DNA of 64,000 nucleotides, taken from assembly GCF_947301925.1 (NCBI RefSeq), contig NZ_CAMYUE010000007.1:62001-126000 (forward strand). Reading direction: 5' to 3'. The notes beneath the pieces were generated by a model that saw nothing but the letters and a program-made list of their open reading frames with translations, was not told the DNA's origin and searched no databases. The position numbers and the translations under genes are program-made. Shown piece after piece: positions 16,952 through 24,459 of this stretch (position 1 is its first letter; every line of letters starts with the position of its first letter). Origin of the DNA: an uncultured Ruminococcus sp. (GTDB lineage Bacteria; Bacillota; Clostridia; Oscillospirales; Ruminococcaceae).

Positions 16952-17041
16952 GTTTAGATAAACAGATGAAAATAAATATGTGTAGAACAAAAGAAAGGAG
17001 ACAACAAAACGAGTGTTAATAATTAAGAATTATTTAACACT
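16922..17041 (-). ncRNA. Candidate small RNA, about 120 nt
   Basis: A complete transcription unit without an ORF: TTGACG-17-TATAAT promoter just upstream, a 5'-terminal stem-loop (17013-17040; GTGTTAA/TTAACAC plus AATTA/TAATT around an AAG loop, one bulge), a pyrimidine-rich unpaired middle containing UCUCCUUUC (17001-16993), and a strong terminator with seven U. The minus strand from 17041 to 16922 contains no ATG. The C/U-rich stretch is complementary to GAAAGGAGA, i.e. to Shine-Dalgarno sites, as in regulatory RNAs that block translation. No known RNA family is recognised. Confidence 0.6.
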
Positions 17042-17047
17042 ACAGTT

Positions 17048-17076
17048 ATTATACAGCATTTTGCCCTTCCCGTCAA
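17048..17076 (-). promoter_or_regulatory. Promoter of the small RNA candidate
   Basis: TTGACG (17071-17076), 17-bp spacer, perfect TATAAT (17048-17053), minus strand. No coding sequence lies downstream before the terminator. Confidence 0.75.
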
Positions 17077-17276
17077 GCAAAAACCCACACTTTTGTAAAA
17101 ATGCACAACTTTGAGCAGTATATCTGCCGCATTTTTCATAACATTCCCGCAGAAAATACTGACAAGTGTATAAATTTACATATAGGCGCATCACAAAACC
17201 CTGCCGCATTGCCGCAATATAGGCAAATTGCTAAAAAAGCCCCTGATAAATTTGTAACAAGACCGCAAAAAAGGTG
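17077..17276. other. Intergenic stretch between the sRNA promoter and the por promoter
   Basis: About 200 bp, AT-rich. A 63-codon frame from 17101 has no ribosome site and no recognisable family, and I see no gene here. Confidence 0.5.
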
Positions 17277-17305
17277 TTTACAAAAAGAGTGATTTGTGGT
17301 ATAAT
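17277..17305 (+). promoter_or_regulatory. Promoter of por/nifJ
   Basis: TTTACA (17277-17282), 17-bp spacer, TATAAT (17300-17305). The leader of about 78 nt holds a stem TGGTTA/TAACCA (17325-17330 with 17345-17350) overlapping an imperfect dyad centred on TAACGTTA that loosely resembles a Rex-type site; that resemblance is weak. Confidence 0.75.
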
Positions 17306-17389
17306 ATTTTACAGTAGTTATACGTGGTTAACGTTATCACCCGCTAACCATTTCTATAACCGAATAAATTTATTTAGGAGGTCATTCCT

Positions 17390-20300
17390 ATGGCAATCAC
17401 AAGAAAAATGAAAACCATGGACGGTAACAATGCTGCTGCATATGTGTCCTACGCTTTCACGGAAGTTGCTGGTATCTATCCTATCACACCTTCCAGCCCT
17501 ATGGCAGACTATGTTGATCAGTGGTCCGCTCAGGGTGTAAAGAACATTTTCGGCACTACCGTTAAGGTTGAGGAGATGCAGTCCGAGGCCGGTGCAGCCG
17601 GTACTGTTCACGGTTCTCTGAACGCCGGTGCTCTCACCACAACCTATACTGCTTCTCAGGGACTTCTTCTCATGATCCCGAATATGTACAAGATCGCAGG
17701 TGAACTGCTTCCCTGCGTATTCCACGTTTCCGCACGCTGCGTTGCTTCTCACGCACTGAACATCTTCGGTGACCACTCCGACGTTTATGCTTGCCGTCAG
17801 ACAGGTTTCGCAATGCTGGCTGAGACAAACCCCCAGGAAGTTATGGATCTGGCTGCTGTTGCTCATCTCGCTTCCATCAAGAGCCGCGTTCCTTTCATCA
17901 ACTTCTTCGACGGTTTCCGTACATCTCACGAGATCCAGAAGATCCAGGTATGGGATTACGAGGATCTGAAGGAAATGTGCGATATGGACGCTGTAAAGGC
18001 ATTCCGCAGCCGTGCTCTCAATCCTGAGAATCCTACAATGCGCGGTTCTCACGAGAACGGAGATATCTTCTTCCAGCACCGTGAGGCCTGCAACTCCTAC
18101 TACAATGCTGTTCCCGGCATCGTTGAGGAGTACATGAACAAGGTAAATGAAAAGCTCGGCACTGACTACAAGCTCTTCAACTACTACGGCGCTGCTGATG
18201 CAGAGCGCGTAATCGTTGCTATGGGTTCAATCTGTGACGTTGCTGAGGAAGTTATCGACTACCTTAACAAGAAGGGTGAGAAGGTCGGTATCGTCAAGGT
18301 TCGCCTGTTCCGTCCTTTCTCTGCTGAAAAGCTCGTTGAGGCAATCCCTGCAACAGCAAAGACAATCGCTGTACTTGACAGAACCAAGGAGCCCGGCTCT
18401 CTCGGTGAGCCTCTCTACCTCGATGTAGTTGCTGCTCTCAATACTACAGGCAGAAACGGTATCAAGGTTATCGGCGGCCGTTACGGTCTCGGTTCCAAGG
18501 ATACTCCTCCTGCATCTGTATTCGCTGTTTATGCAGAACTGGCAAAGGCTGATCCCAAGCCTCAGTTCACACTGGGTATCGTTGACGATGTTACAAACCT
18601 CTCACTTGCTGAGGAAGACGCTCCCAACACAGCAGCAGAAGGCACAATCGAGTGCAAGTTCTGGGGCCTCGGCGGCGACGGCACCGTTGGCGCAAACAAG
18701 GACTCCATCAAGATCATCGGCGACCACACTGACAAGTACGTTCAGGCTTACTTCCAGTATGACTCAAAGAAGACCGGTGGTATCACTATCTCACACCTCC
18801 GTTTCGGCGACAAGCCCATCAAGAGCCCTTACTACATCAACAAGGCTGACTTTGTTGCCTGTCATAACCCCTCTTACATCCTCAAGGGATACAAGATGGT
18901 TAACGACGTAAAGCCCGGCGGTGTATTCCTTATCAACTGCCAGTGGAAGCCCGAGGAGCTCGATCAGCACCTCACAGCTGATACAAAGCAGTATATCGCT
19001 AAGAACAACATCCAGCTCTATCTGGTTAACGCAATAGACCTTGCACAGGAGATCGGTCTTGGCAAGCGTACCAACACCATCCTCCAGTCCGCATTCTTCT
19101 CACTTTCAAAGGTTCTTCCCGAGGCTGAGGCAATCGGCTACATGAAGGAAAAGGCTCAGAAGTTCATGAAGAAGGGTATCGAGATCGTTCAGATGAACGA
19201 GAAGGCTATCGACGCAGGCGCAAACGCTTACGTTAAGGTAGATGTTCCTGCTGAGTGGGCAAACGCTGTTGATAATTCCGCACCTGCAAAGCTCGAGGGC
19301 GCAGAGAAGCTCGTCAAGATGGTTGACGGCATCATGAACCCCGTTGGCAAGATGCTCGGTGATACACTTCCCGTTTCTGCATTCTCAGATCACGTTGACG
19401 GTACATTCGAGCAGGGTGCTTCCGCATACGAAAAGCGCGGAGTTGCAGTTATGGTTCCCGAGTGGAATCAGGATACCTGTGCAAAGTGCAACAAGTGTTC
19501 ATTTGTCTGCCCGCACGCAACTATCCGTCCCTTCGCTCTGACAGACGCTGAAGTTGCTGCTGCTCCGGAGAACATCAAGATCGCTCCCAAGCCCATCGTA
19601 AAGAGCGAGTACAAGTACACTCTCGCAGTTTCCGCTATGGACTGCATGGGCTGCGGCGTATGTATCGGTGTCTGCCCCACAAAGTCACTCAAGATGGTTC
19701 CGAGAGAGTCTCAGGAGCCTCAGCAGGCAGTATTCGATTACTGTGTTGCTAAGGTTACAGAGAAGGCAGATGTAGCAACTGACGCTAATGTTATCTCCAG
19801 CCAGTACAAGAAGCCTCTGCTTGAATTCTCAGGCTCATGCGCAGGCTGTGCTGAGACTTCATATGCAAGACTCATCACTCAGCTCTTCGGTTCCAGAATG
19901 TACATCTCCAACGCAACAGGATGTTCTTCAATCTGGGGCGGTCCTGCTGCTACTTCACCTTACACTGTTGATGCAAACGGCCACGGTCCTGCATGGGCAA
20001 ACTCACTGTTCGAGGACAACGCTGAGCACGGTCTCGGTATGTATCTCGGTCAGAAGGCTATCCGTGAAAGACTCATCGAGGAAGTAAAGGAGATCGCTGC
20101 AAGCGACAAGGCTTCTGCTGAGATCAAGGCAGCTGCTGACGAATACCTCGCAACAGTTAACGACGGCGCAAAGAATACAGCTGCAACAGCTGCACTCGTT
20201 GCTGAGCTCGAGAAGTGCGACTGCAAGTGCGATAAGAAGGCAGATATCCTTGAGAACAAGAACTACCTCTCCAAGAAGTCCATATGGATCTTCGGCGGCG

Positions 20301-20923
20301 ACGGCTGGGCTTATGATATCGGCTTCGGCGGTCTTGACCACGTTCTCGCTACAGGCGAAGATGTAAACATCATGGTATTCGATACCGAGGTTTACTCAAA
20401 TACAGGCGGACAGGCTTCCAAGTCCTCCAACATCGGACAGGTTGCACAGTTCGCAGCAGCAGGTAAGGCAATCGCTAAGAAGCGTCTTGCTGATATCGCT
20501 ATGAGCTACGGTTACATCTATGTTGCACAGATCGCTATGGGTGCCGACATGAACCAGACACTCAAGGCAATCAAGGAAGCTGAGGCTTATCCGGGACCGT
20601 CACTCATCATCGGCTATGCACCTTGTGAGATGCACTCCATCAAGGGCGGTATGACTAACTGTCAGGCTGAGATGGAGAAGGCTGTTAAGTGCGGCTACTG
20701 GAACAACTTCCGTTACGATCCTCGTCTTGCTGCTGAGGGCAAGAATCCCTTCCAGCTCGACTCCAAGGCTCCCACAGAGTCTTATCAGGACTTCATCATG
20801 AACGAGGCTCGTTACAGCGCACTCACACGTTCATTCCCCGATCGTGCTAAGGAACTGTTCGAGAAGGCAGAGAAGACTGCTGCTAATCGTTACGAGTACC
20901 TCACAAAGCTGGCTGAGAAGTAA
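17390..20923 (+). CDS. nifJ: Pyruvate:ferredoxin (flavodoxin) oxidoreductase
   Basis: Single-chain PFOR of 1177 residues that converts pyruvate plus CoA to acetyl-CoA, CO2 and reduced ferredoxin, the central step of anaerobic fermentation. Order: pyrimidine-binding domain starting KTMDGNNAAAYVSYAFTEVA, transketolase-like C domain, the gamma domain, two [4Fe-4S] motifs CAKCNKCSFVCP (about 697) and CMGCGVCIGVCP (about 751), then the TPP domain with GDGWAYDIGFGG (about 969). A third cluster is served by the SGSCAGC region and a cysteine near the end. AGGAGG precedes the ATG. Codon use favours a small set of frequent codons, as in highly expressed genes. Confidence 0.97.
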   Translation: MAITRKMKTMDGNNAAAYVSYAFTEVAGIYPITPSSPMADYVDQWSAQGVKNIFGTTVKVEEMQSEAGAAGTVHGSLNAGALTTTYTASQGLLLMIPNMYKIAGELLPCVFHVSARCVASHALNIFGDHSDVYACRQTGFAMLAETNPQEVMDLAAVAHLASIKSRVPFINFFDGFRTSHEIQKIQVWDYEDLKEMCDMDAVKAFRSRALNPENPTMRGSHENGDIFFQHREACNSYYNAVPGIVEEYMNKVNEKLGTDYKLFNYYGAADAERVIVAMGSICDVAEEVIDYLNKKGEKVGIVKVRLFRPFSAEKLVEAIPATAKTIAVLDRTKEPGSLGEPLYLDVVAALNTTGRNGIKVIGGRYGLGSKDTPPASVFAVYAELAKADPKPQFTLGIVDDVTNLSLAEEDAPNTAAEGTIECKFWGLGGDGTVGANKDSIKIIGDHTDKYVQAYFQYDSKKTGGITISHLRFGDKPIKSPYYINKADFVACHNPSYILKGYKMVNDVKPGGVFLINCQWKPEELDQHLTADTKQYIAKNNIQLYLVNAIDLAQEIGLGKRTNTILQSAFFSLSKVLPEAEAIGYMKEKAQKFMKKGIEIVQMNEKAIDAGANAYVKVDVPAEWANAVDNSAPAKLEGAEKLVKMVDGIMNPVGKMLGDTLPVSAFSDHVDGTFEQGASAYEKRGVAVMVPEWNQDTCAKCNKCSFVCPHATIRPFALTDAEVAAAPENIKIAPKPIVKSEYKYTLAVSAMDCMGCGVCIGVCPTKSLKMVPRESQEPQQAVFDYCVAKVTEKADVATDANVISSQYKKPLLEFSGSCAGCAETSYARLITQLFGSRMYISNATGCSSIWGGPAATSPYTVDANGHGPAWANSLFEDNAEHGLGMYLGQKAIRERLIEEVKEIAASDKASAEIKAAADEYLATVNDGAKNTAATAALVAELEKCDCKCDKKADILENKNYLSKKSIWIFGGDGWAYDIGFGGLDHVLATGEDVNIMVFDTEVYSNTGGQASKSSNIGQVAQFAAAGKAIAKKRLADIAMSYGYIYVAQIAMGADMNQTLKAIKEAEAYPGPSLIIGYAPCEMHSIKGGMTNCQAEMEKAVKCGYWNNFRYDPRLAAEGKNPFQLDSKAPTESYQDFIMNEARYSALTRSFPDRAKELFEKAEKTAANRYEYLTKLAEK

Positions 20924-20938
20924 GCAGCGTGACGCTGC
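20924..20938 (+). repeat. Hairpin directly after the por stop codon
   Basis: GCAGCG-TGA-CGCTGC immediately follows TAA. The next 85 nt also hold pairing arms CACGTT...AACGTG and GATAG/CTATC, so the por 3' untranslated region looks structured before the true terminator. Confidence 0.5.
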
Positions 20939-21046
20939 ACCCGTCCACGTTGACGCTCGTAAACTCGCTCACTCTCTGCAAAACAGATAGTCTGCTATCG
21001 CTTACGGAAGTTTAACGTGTAATATGCACATACGAATATAATAAAT

Positions 21047-21079
21047 CTCCCCGATACTTCGCGGTATCGGGGAGTTTTT
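21047..21079 (+). terminator. Terminator of por
   Basis: CTCCCCGATAC/GTATCGGGGAG, 6-nt loop, five T. The opposite strand has only a weak T run for the convergent membrane gene. Confidence 0.9.
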
Positions 21080-21082
21080 GTT

Positions 21083-21511
21083 TTACATCTTTTTATTGAA
21101 ATATACAAGCGAACCGAGATAAATGACAAGATATACCCCCATAGCAGCTCCAAGCGTCCAGTAGACCGTGTTGTTTATGTATGAAGCGGCAATAGTTGCT
21201 ATACAGAGAACGAAAAGGGTGAACAGGGACGTAAAGTTTCCAGCCTTCTGCTGAACAGCAATAGTTCTCTCGTCGGTATTGCGTACATACCATTGCTTCA
21301 TGGCCGCATCGTCCTTAACGGCTTTTCTCATGCGGATTATATTCATTATCAGCACGGTTATGCCGCCCACGAAAAAGCCGAAATTTGTCTCGCCTTTGAG
21401 TATGCCCTTACCCTCAAGCACCTGAAGAACGATCAGTGCTATCAGCAGTAAAGCAGCCAGTATCCGGTATATAACGATCTTGGTCCTGAGTTTTTTTCTG
21501 CAATTTTCCAT
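21083..21511 (-). CDS. Small integral membrane protein, partner of the Xre regulator
   Basis: A 142-residue protein with four likely membrane helices (about 12-28, 43-58, 92-110, 116-135) and a polar loop containing MKQWYVRNTDERTIAVQQKAG. I cannot name the family with certainty; similar proteins (DUF2178/YgzB-like) are commonly paired with small HTH repressors. It starts 11 nt after the regulator's stop and has a clear AAGGAGG site, so the two are co-transcribed. Confidence 0.75.
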   Translation of the reverse strand: MENCRKKLRTKIVIYRILAALLLIALIVLQVLEGKGILKGETNFGFFVGGITVLIMNIIRMRKAVKDDAAMKQWYVRNTDERTIAVQQKAGNFTSLFTLFVLCIATIAASYINNTVYWTLGAAMGVYLVIYLGSLVYFNKKM

Positions 21512-21522
21512 AGTTATCCTCC

Positions 21523-21729
21523 TTAAAGGTTCTCGTCGCCCTCGAAAATGAACAGCTCCTCTATGGCAACGCCGAAGAACTGCGCCGCCTTGTGTGCAAG
21601 AGTGAGGGACGCATTGTATTTCCCGTTTTCCAGTGATATTATAGTCTGCCGCGTGACGCTGAGCGCGTCGGCAAGCTCCTGCTGCGTGACCTTCCTTGCT
21701 TTCCGCAGCTCCTGTATCTTATTCTTCAA
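21523..21729 (-). CDS. Xre-family transcriptional regulator, probably autoregulated
   Basis: A 68-residue protein that is essentially one helix-turn-helix domain: VTQQELADALSVTRQTIISLENGKYNAS, followed by FGVAIEELF, typical of YozG/YgzD-like repressors. The longer reading from 21783 is rejected because that codon lies inside the promoter; the TTG at 21729 has AAAGGAGGGC 8 nt upstream. The promoter overlaps three spaced CTTTACA repeats and a palindrome at the start of transcription, so it probably controls its own operon. Confidence 0.88.
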   Translation of the reverse strand: MKNKIQELRKARKVTQQELADALSVTRQTIISLENGKYNASLTLAHKAAQFFGVAIEELFIFEGDENL

Positions 21730-21751
21730 GACATCGCCCTCCTTTGCAAAA

Positions 21752-21813
21752 GTAAAGTTAACTTTACAATAATAGTATAGCACGCTTTACATTTTTTGTC
21801 AAGCCAGCTTTAC
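21752..21813 (-). promoter_or_regulatory. Operator array of the Xre operon
   Basis: Palindrome GTAAAGTTAACTTTAC (21752-21767) at the predicted start, plus CTTTACA copies beginning at 21762, 21785 and 21808, spaced exactly 23 bp. They bracket the -10 and -35 boxes. In RNA the palindrome also folds as a 6-bp stem with a UUAA loop. Confidence 0.65.
21774..21802 (-). promoter_or_regulatory. Promoter of the Xre-membrane protein operon
   Basis: Perfect TTGACA (21797-21802), 17-bp spacer, TATACT (21774-21779). Predicted start near 21767. The 312-bp gap up to the dockerin gene contains this promoter, the operator array and the divergent dockerin promoter. Confidence 0.85.
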
Positions 21814-21957
21814 ATATTTTTATATTTTAACATTATATCTGCCGTTTCAAAGCTTAAACCAGCTGTTCCTGCTTGTCAAAAAGTTGTACAAAGCATATCA
21901 TATGTCTGCATTTTTAGTATCTCACAGACAAAATATGTAGAATTTTACCATAAAATA

Positions 21958-21986
21958 TTGACAATTAGTATCAATAATATTATAAT
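21958..21986 (+). promoter_or_regulatory. Consensus promoter of the small dockerin gene
   Basis: Perfect TTGACA (21958-21963), 17-bp spacer, perfect TATAAT (21981-21986). Confidence 0.85.
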
Positions 21987-21990
21987 ATAC

Positions 21991-22027
21991 TCAGAGTTTG
22001 CGCAATCTCTGAAAAATACTTTACAAA
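21991..22027 (+). promoter_or_regulatory. 5'-terminal stem-loop and shared leader element
   Basis: TCAGAG/CTCTGA (21991-21996 with 22007-22012) begins about where transcription should start. GCGCAATCTCTG and the following AAAAAT...TTACA...AGGA recur in the leader of the secreted-protein gene at 52748-53116. Confidence 0.55.
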
Positions 22028-22041
22028 GGATATGAATTAAA

Positions 22042-22725
22042 ATGAAAAAAGCTCTAACTAAGATCGCAGCAACACTTTCCGCAGCATTACTCGGCGCACT
22101 TCCTATGGCTAACAGCCTTTCAGCAAGTGCAGCAAATTGCAGCGGTGTCAAGACATACAGAACATACGTCTACTACAGCGGCGGCGCAACACAGACAAGA
22201 AGAGTCGATGTAGAATTCTACACAAACAATCCCCTTAAGGTAAAGGGCAACGCAAGAACAACAGGCTGCCTCAACGGCTGGATGGACCGCGAGGAAAAGG
22301 GCGGCAACTCATACGGTGAGCGTTTCTGGAAGTCATGGAAGACCAATAACATCACAACCAGCGTAGGCACTCTCTTCAAGGTAGTTTCCGAGATCAAATC
22401 AGGCAACTACACATATAATGATCTGGCAGGCGCTTATGAGATCAAGGCATACAATGCAAACAATCAGCTCATCTCAGGCACACAGTACTGCTTCTCCGCT
22501 AACACCTACCTTGTAGGCGATATCAACGGTGACAGCAAGGTAAATTACACCGACCGAAACCTTCTCTATAATATAGTAAATCATTATTATTCTCCTACAA
22601 CAGGAACCGAGATGTACGGCGCAGATATCGACGGCGACGGCTACTGGACTCAGACCGACCTTACGCACCTTAATAACTACCTCCAGGGCTATCAGTACTC
22701 ACTGGCAGATATCCAGGCAGGTTGA
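22042..22725 (+). CDS. Secreted dockerin protein of unknown function
   Basis: A 227-residue cellulosome component: signal peptide ending near SLSASAA (residue 31), an unrecognised domain of about 120 residues (conserved-looking RFWKSWKTN and YEIKAYNANNQLISGTQY), then a dockerin (about 157-220) with calcium loops GDINGDSKVNYTDRNLL and ADIDGDGYWTQTDLTHL. There is no catalytic signature I can identify. The N-terminal domain is beta-rich in appearance and might be a binding module or inhibitor; that is speculation. It has its own promoter and terminator. Confidence 0.85.
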   Translation: MKKALTKIAATLSAALLGALPMANSLSASAANCSGVKTYRTYVYYSGGATQTRRVDVEFYTNNPLKVKGNARTTGCLNGWMDREEKGGNSYGERFWKSWKTNNITTSVGTLFKVVSEIKSGNYTYNDLAGAYEIKAYNANNQLISGTQYCFSANTYLVGDINGDSKVNYTDRNLLYNIVNHYYSPTTGTEMYGADIDGDGYWTQTDLTHLNNYLQGYQYSLADIQAG

Positions 22726-22749
22726 TCATTCCGACACAAACAACAGCAA

Positions 22750-22780
22750 AGCTCCCCGATATACTCGGGGAGCTTTTTTT
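22750..22780 (+). terminator. Terminator of the dockerin gene
   Basis: AGCTCCCCGA/TCGGGGAGCT, TATAC loop, seven T; probably used from both sides. Confidence 0.9.
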
Positions 22781-22818
22781 GCGGCGCCTGTCAGACTACG
22801 TCTCATTTATCTTAGCTC

Positions 22819-23319
22819 TCATTTACTGCCGGCTTTCATAAGCTTACGGTACTTTCTGCGCTTGACAAGATAGAGCAGCTGCCAGAATATCATCACAGGG
22901 AAGACGGGAATTATCACGCCGAACAGGAAAATGCCATATATGGTGAAAGTTCCCCAGAATGCCTCTCCCCCGTAATACACGGTATCGCTCAGAAACGTAA
23001 ATCCTCCCCACATACTTGATACCGAACCGACCATCAGCAGCACAGAGGGAATGAAGCTAAGCCAGAAGCTTGCTCTGTACAGTCCTGATACGGGCTTTTT
23101 CCCTGCCTCGTACCGTTTCCTGAGTCTCCATGATACCAGTATGACCATTGACACGAAGAAAGAAATAATGAACGCCCAGGCCAGTACGGTAGTGCCCTCG
23201 TCAAACATACGAAAATCCATTTCTATACCCAGAACGTACCGTCTGTACAGTATGTTGGCAACAAATAAAACAGTTATACCACTGAAGAATACCAGTAAAA
23301 GCTTTTCATGTTTTTTCAT
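22819..23319 (-). CDS. Tandem membrane protein, paralogue 3
   Basis: A 166-residue protein with four predicted membrane helices: N-terminal MKKHEKLLLVFFSGITVLFV, a second near residues 45-62, then WLSFIPSVLLMVGSVSSM and GIFLFGVIIPVFPVMIFWQLLYL, and a basic C-terminus. It aligns with the next gene (same MKKHEK start, ASFWLSFIPSVLLM versus VSFYCSFLPFVLLL, YYGGEAFWGTFTI versus RYGWEAFEGAFTI). It overlaps that gene by 4 nt (ATGA). No family recognised. Confidence 0.75.
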   Translation of the reverse strand: MKKHEKLLLVFFSGITVLFVANILYRRYVLGIEMDFRMFDEGTTVLAWAFIISFFVSMVILVSWRLRKRYEAGKKPVSGLYRASFWLSFIPSVLLMVGSVSSMWGGFTFLSDTVYYGGEAFWGTFTIYGIFLFGVIIPVFPVMIFWQLLYLVKRRKYRKLMKAGSK

Positions 23320-23825
23320 AAGCTCATCTCCTTTTGTTCAGCCGCAGCCTTTTTTCTGCCGCGGATAAGCTTTACTATATAGAGTATCTGCCAGAACACG
23401 CAGAACGGCAGCACAGGAATGATACAAAGTATAAATCCCATTATGGTAAATGCGCCTTCAAAGGCTTCCCAGCCGTACCTGACGGACCACAGAAATCTGA
23501 AGCCGTGCTTCATGCAGTACAGGCAGTAGATCAGAAGCAGCACAAAGGGTAAAAACGAACAGTAAAACGACACTCTGTATGCAAAGGAAGGTACTTCCTT
23601 GCCATTGCTGCTGCGCCTGCGGGAGATACACATAACAGGCACAGAGATAACGCCGAAAACTCCCAGAACGAGCACCGCTCCGAAGGGACTCATGTATTCC
23701 AGCCTGAAGTAGTCTGCAACAGGCTGGCGGAAGCTGTCGAAAGCAGCCGAAAGAATACATCTTACGATAAAGGCTGCTATTGCCGCCAATGAGATACCAA
23801 AAATGATCTTTTCATGTTTTTTCAT
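23316..23825 (-). CDS. Tandem membrane protein, paralogue 2
   Basis: A 169-residue four-helix membrane protein, close paralogue of the downstream gene; shared tail pattern FxxILCIIPVLPFCVFWQILYIVKLIRGRKK. Basic, Lys-rich cytoplasmic end. It starts inside the 3' end of the upstream paralogue (14-nt overlap), so all three are one translationally coupled operon. Function unknown. Confidence 0.75.
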   Translation of the reverse strand: MKKHEKIIFGISLAAIAAFIVRCILSAAFDSFRQPVADYFRLEYMSPFGAVLVLGVFGVISVPVMCISRRRSSNGKEVPSFAYRVSFYCSFLPFVLLLIYCLYCMKHGFRFLWSVRYGWEAFEGAFTIMGFILCIIPVLPFCVFWQILYIVKLIRGRKKAAAEQKEMSL

Positions 23826-24228
23826 ATTCCTGCACTCCTTTCACACGCCTTAGTGTCATAAGCTTTCTTATAATAAAGCTGACCTGAACTGTGACCGCAA
23901 GGGGGATAACGGGTATGGCCGTCATAATAATGAGCATATACAGCAGCGTTCCGCCGAAGCTGCTGCCTGTATTCTGTGCCGCATCGCCGCAGGCTGCATA
24001 AACGCACAGCACTGCGGGAAGGAATGACAGTATAAACAGCACTCTGAACCACACAGGGAAGTCCTCGCGGCTCCTGCCCAGCGCATACCATATGATAAGC
24101 GCAGTCCCTGCGACGAGCCAGATGCCAAATGAAACGGCTGTTATCACCGTCCCGGAAACTCCCGCCGCTATCATTGCCGCAACCGCAGCAATAAAGCTCA
24201 CAGCAAATATGATGACTGCCTTTTTCAT
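23812..24228 (-). CDS. Tandem membrane protein, paralogue 1
   Basis: A 138-residue protein that begins at the ATG at 24228, preceded by AAGGAGGGAGAGACA; a 30-residue upstream extension has no ribosome site. It has four helices and the shared pattern FRVLFILSFLPAVLCVYAA and LIIMTAIPVIPLAVTVQVSFIIRKL, more diverged than the other two. It heads the three-gene operon. Confidence 0.72.
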   Translation of the reverse strand: MKKAVIIFAVSFIAAVAAMIAAGVSGTVITAVSFGIWLVAGTALIIWYALGRSREDFPVWFRVLFILSFLPAVLCVYAACGDAAQNTGSSFGGTLLYMLIIMTAIPVIPLAVTVQVSFIIRKLMTLRRVKGVQEYEKT

Positions 24229-24291
24229 TGTCTCTCCCTCCTTTACTGTACTTATGATAACACATATCACGGCACAAATAAAGGTACCGAA

Positions 24292-24318
24292 TGTCACTTT
24301 TGCGGTGACATCTGTCAC
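24292..24318 (-). promoter_or_regulatory. TGTCAC repeat operator candidate
   Basis: TGTCAC at 24292-24297 and 24313-24318 is spaced 21 bp (two helical turns); the second copy forms the palindrome GTGACA-TC-TGTCAC (24305-24318). It lies upstream of the membrane-protein operon, whose best promoter guess is an extended -10 (TGTTATCAT) near 24258. Confidence 0.4.
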
Positions 24319-24392
24319 TGAAAAGCGCCTGTACCTGTGAATATCTCACAAATACAGGCGCCATATTCTGTGCATAAAGCAGAAACTGAGAA

Positions 24393-24434
24393 TTATTTTT
24401 TCTTATTCAACCGTTTGCGTTTGAATTCCACCAT
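24393..24434 (-). CDS. Possible 13-residue basic peptide MVEFKRKRLNKKK
   Basis: A tiny frame after glgP with a good AGAGGGG site 4-5 nt before ATG and a stop after 13 codons; eight of 13 residues are Lys or Arg. Length alone makes it easy to arise by chance, so this is only a candidate. Confidence 0.2.
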   Translation of the reverse strand: MVEFKRKRLNKKK

Positions 24435-24459
24435 TTTCCCCTCTCTTACAGAAGGCAGT

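Noticed and set aside
17101..17292. 63-codon ORF before por
   Set aside because: No ribosome site or family resemblance, and it runs through the por -35 region.
17321..17341. Rex operator in the por leader
   Set aside because: Only the TAACGTTA centre is symmetrical; the outer TTG/CAA positions of the Rex consensus do not match, so it is only mentioned as weak resemblance.
21730..21783. Upstream start for the Xre regulator
   Set aside because: The codon at 21783 lies inside the -35/-10 spacer of a near-perfect promoter, so it would not be transcribed.
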